Shown piece after piece: positions 62,150 to 64,000 of a stretch of 64,000 nt of DNA. The translations under genes were made by a program, and so were the position numbers. The stretch comes from Aporrectodea caliginosa. Lineage: Eukaryota > Annelida > Clitellata > Crassiclitellata > Lumbricidae. Positions within the stretch are counted from its first letter, which is position 1; each line of letters starts with the position of its first letter. The DNA lies in contig JACEVL010001642.1 in NCBI GenBank assembly GCA_020284085.1, positions 343,001-407,000 on the forward strand, read 5' to 3'. A model generated the notes under the pieces. The model was not told the origin of the DNA. It ran no database searches and saw only the letters and a program-made list of their open reading frames with translations.

Positions 62150-64000
62150 TGCTCTTCCTGCCTCAAGAGCTTTCGCTTAGGCAAGAAACAGTAATAACGC
62201 GCGTGTGAGGCTGCCACTTATTAGGTCGTTTAATAACTGGAGACACGTCCCGGTCCTAATCCACAGTAAAGCCCATTTGCTCCATTCGCCGTCACTCAAG
62301 CCCCGTATGGACATGCGTGGCTGACCCCAGGCGGTGTCGCACCGCAATTCTGATTCCCGGGAGGGCGAAAAGGATGCAGGCGATGCTGCGGCTGCCTTGA
62401 ATCGCGCCTGATGCAATGGGTCGACATAGGCATTGTTTAGTTCGGCTGCCCCTTCTGCATGAGCGGCATTTCCCAATTTGATTGTTAATGTGTCGCTCCG
62501 CTGTCTGGGCGTAGCTCTCAGCTTCGCACTTTTGCTGGTTGAGTTGGATGCTCCATCACCTTCACCCGCTCGTCGACGCAGGCGTTGCCCAATAAGGACT
62601 GGAAGGGTGTTCGCAGCGAAAGCCAAAAAGGTAGTGGCAGACCAAGACACTCAATCATTTCATGTTGATGTAAAAGTTATTTGTCCGAGGGGAAAGCAGT
62701 TAGATAAACAAAAATGAAGCGTGAGGGCTCGAAAAAACCCTTTGGCCTATGCGAAATATGTGTATTTTACTCCATCATTTCCAACAGAGGCAAAAGTTTC
62801 CTTTTCACTACCTATTTGAATGCAATGGTCAATTTGTACGAGGGGAAAACAATCAGATAAAAAAATAATCGTGTAAAGCTCAAGCGAGGCCACCCGACGA
62901 ATACCCGTGGTATGATCGTTCGACAAGCAATGTTGAGGACAGCTTCTAATCCGTTCCTAAGGAGTGTATCTGATCTGTGTCCTGTGCATGGGCTGCATCT
63001 TAATGTGTGCATCAAATTTTGGGAGCTGAGTGAGCATCTGAGGAGGATCAGAGCGTAGTGTTTAGCGATGGTCTATAGTCTGGTTATTGCCACCGCCAGC
63101 TCCGTGCATTTGTTTCCAGACAAAAACCTCCCAGGTGCACTCAGCAAGGCTCTCTCTGGCGAAACGACATTCAAGTGCTGGATGACATGGTCGGAACTCC
63201 GGCTGTCCTGGTGATAGACAACTTCGCATTTTTTTCTGGTTGAGTTGGAGCCCTAGTTGCTCACATCGCTGCTCCAGCAGTCTCACATCTTCCGCCACCA
63301 GAGGCGTACGGAGCTGAAATGGTTACCGGGGTGACGAACCAAAATGCCGCCATTGGACACTTGATTTTGGATACAAGATTGCTATTTGCATGACTATAGT
63401 CGATCTTATTAAATATACGCCTAAATGAGTAAAAGTCTGAACTAAGTGGAGCGGAATATTTAAAGCACAGAGAAAACCGGGGAAAAAACAAAAGTAGCCT
63501 TAGTGGTCGCTACGCGTCGATATTTTGTTTCTTCCATATTCGTAACAGAAACGGAGAATCAACCGCCTATCTCGCACTCTGTTATGTGCAACCCTGACTT
63601 AAATTAACAGCAACCAATTAGCTGTTTGAGATCTTCGACGAGCACAACGTCTTTGTGATGCTGTAGGTTGTTGGGCGGACAGCCACTGGCTCGTATGAAC
63701 TGACATCGACTGAAGAGTGCATTCTGTATCTGTAAAGACTGTTGACGGCGTTCTTAAAGTCTAGCTTTACTAGGATGGACCCTGTTGTCATTGCTCCCAG
63801 GAAAAGCCTATACCAACGCCCATCTGCTTCGGTGCGAGATAGGCGGTTGCATTTAGGACCGCGTAGGTGTTTGCACATTTCGATGCGAGCCTGCCTATTA
63901 CAGGACGCAGGAATACAAAGTTATTGATGAAGTCGTACGTCGTATTGTCGTATTGATGAAATTGTACGATGTTTCGCTGAAGCTCCCTCGCCACGACAAG
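62150..64000 (-). pseudogene. Reverse-transcriptase-like pseudogene, runs off the right edge
   Basis: From 63990: FVFLRPVIGRLASKCANTYA and LAPKQMGVGIG, then (shifted) MTTGSILVKLDFKNAVNSLY (RT palm motif with D in KLDF), a 300-bp interruption (about 63309-63610), VAEDVRLLEQRCEQLGLQLN, LLRNGLEAVLNI near 62960, GIRRVASL (about 62895) and, after another interruption with a 60-bp direct repeat (62680 and 62833), FLAFAANTLPVLIGQ (about 62620). The order matches the invertebrate RT group with LDFxNAFNSLxR, the same kind as the tail at 25330-26610. The catalytic YxDD region is lost in the interruption. Confidence 0.75.

Overview
This window is repeat-dense DNA from an animal nuclear genome, most likely a marine invertebrate. 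The evidence is CR1/L2-, Jockey- and RTE-type LINEs, Ty3/gypsy LTR elements, hAT and mariner elements, tRNA-derived SINEs, long TA, TATG, AAT and CA microsatellites, a CCCTAA-like minisatellite and spliced exons with GT-AG borders. No bacterial, organellar or rRNA sequence is visible. I cannot name the species.

Host genes take up little of the window. Two minus-strand exons (15033-15167 and 7759-7898) encode the cysteine-rich lumenal part of PGAP3 (Per1 family, GPI-anchor remodelling). They are separated by a 7.1 kb intron full of transposons, and the gene appears to run off the left edge. A TauD/TfdA-type dioxygenase exon or fragment lies at 43600-43760 (minus), and an unidentified possible terminal exon at 46312-46583 (minus).

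Layout. 1-16 kb: SINEs and nested, frameshifted L2/CR1 LINE fragments with several hAT elements bounded by 8-bp target-site duplications (TSDs), overlying PGAP3. 16-26 kb: more hAT copies, a Jockey-like LINE, a 69-bp telomere-like minisatellite inside a decayed inverted-repeat element, and a SINE cluster. 26-33 kb: an RTE-like LINE split by a solo LTR, then a decayed minus-strand gypsy element with gag zinc knuckle, RT, RNase H and integrase pieces and internal tandem duplications. 34.0-39.9 kb: an LTR retrotransposon with both LTRs, gag and protease remnants, and a LINE nested inside it. 40.1-41.3 kb: a mariner with TA target site and a broken transposase. 41-53 kb: LINE scraps, a 9-bp-TSD element, a SINE, simple repeats and a hAT.

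54.0-61.6 kb is the most interesting stretch. Two different DNA transposons, each with a long open frame, lie about 200 bp apart. Element A (54031-57771) has roughly 435-bp terminal inverted repeats (TIRs), a 5-bp TSD and a 765-codon frame with a PIN/XPG-like nuclease core and a CXC tail. Element B (about 57984-61597) has shorter imperfect TIRs, many subterminal motif copies and a 787-residue protein of the DUF7869-like type with an 11-residue higher-order repeat. 62.1-64 kb holds a decayed minus-strand reverse transcriptase.

A cross-cutting signal is a set of near-perfect short hairpins (stems of 11-18 bp, loops of 0-10 nt) scattered through unrelated elements, far more than chance allows. 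They suggest recurrent template switching during replication or repair.
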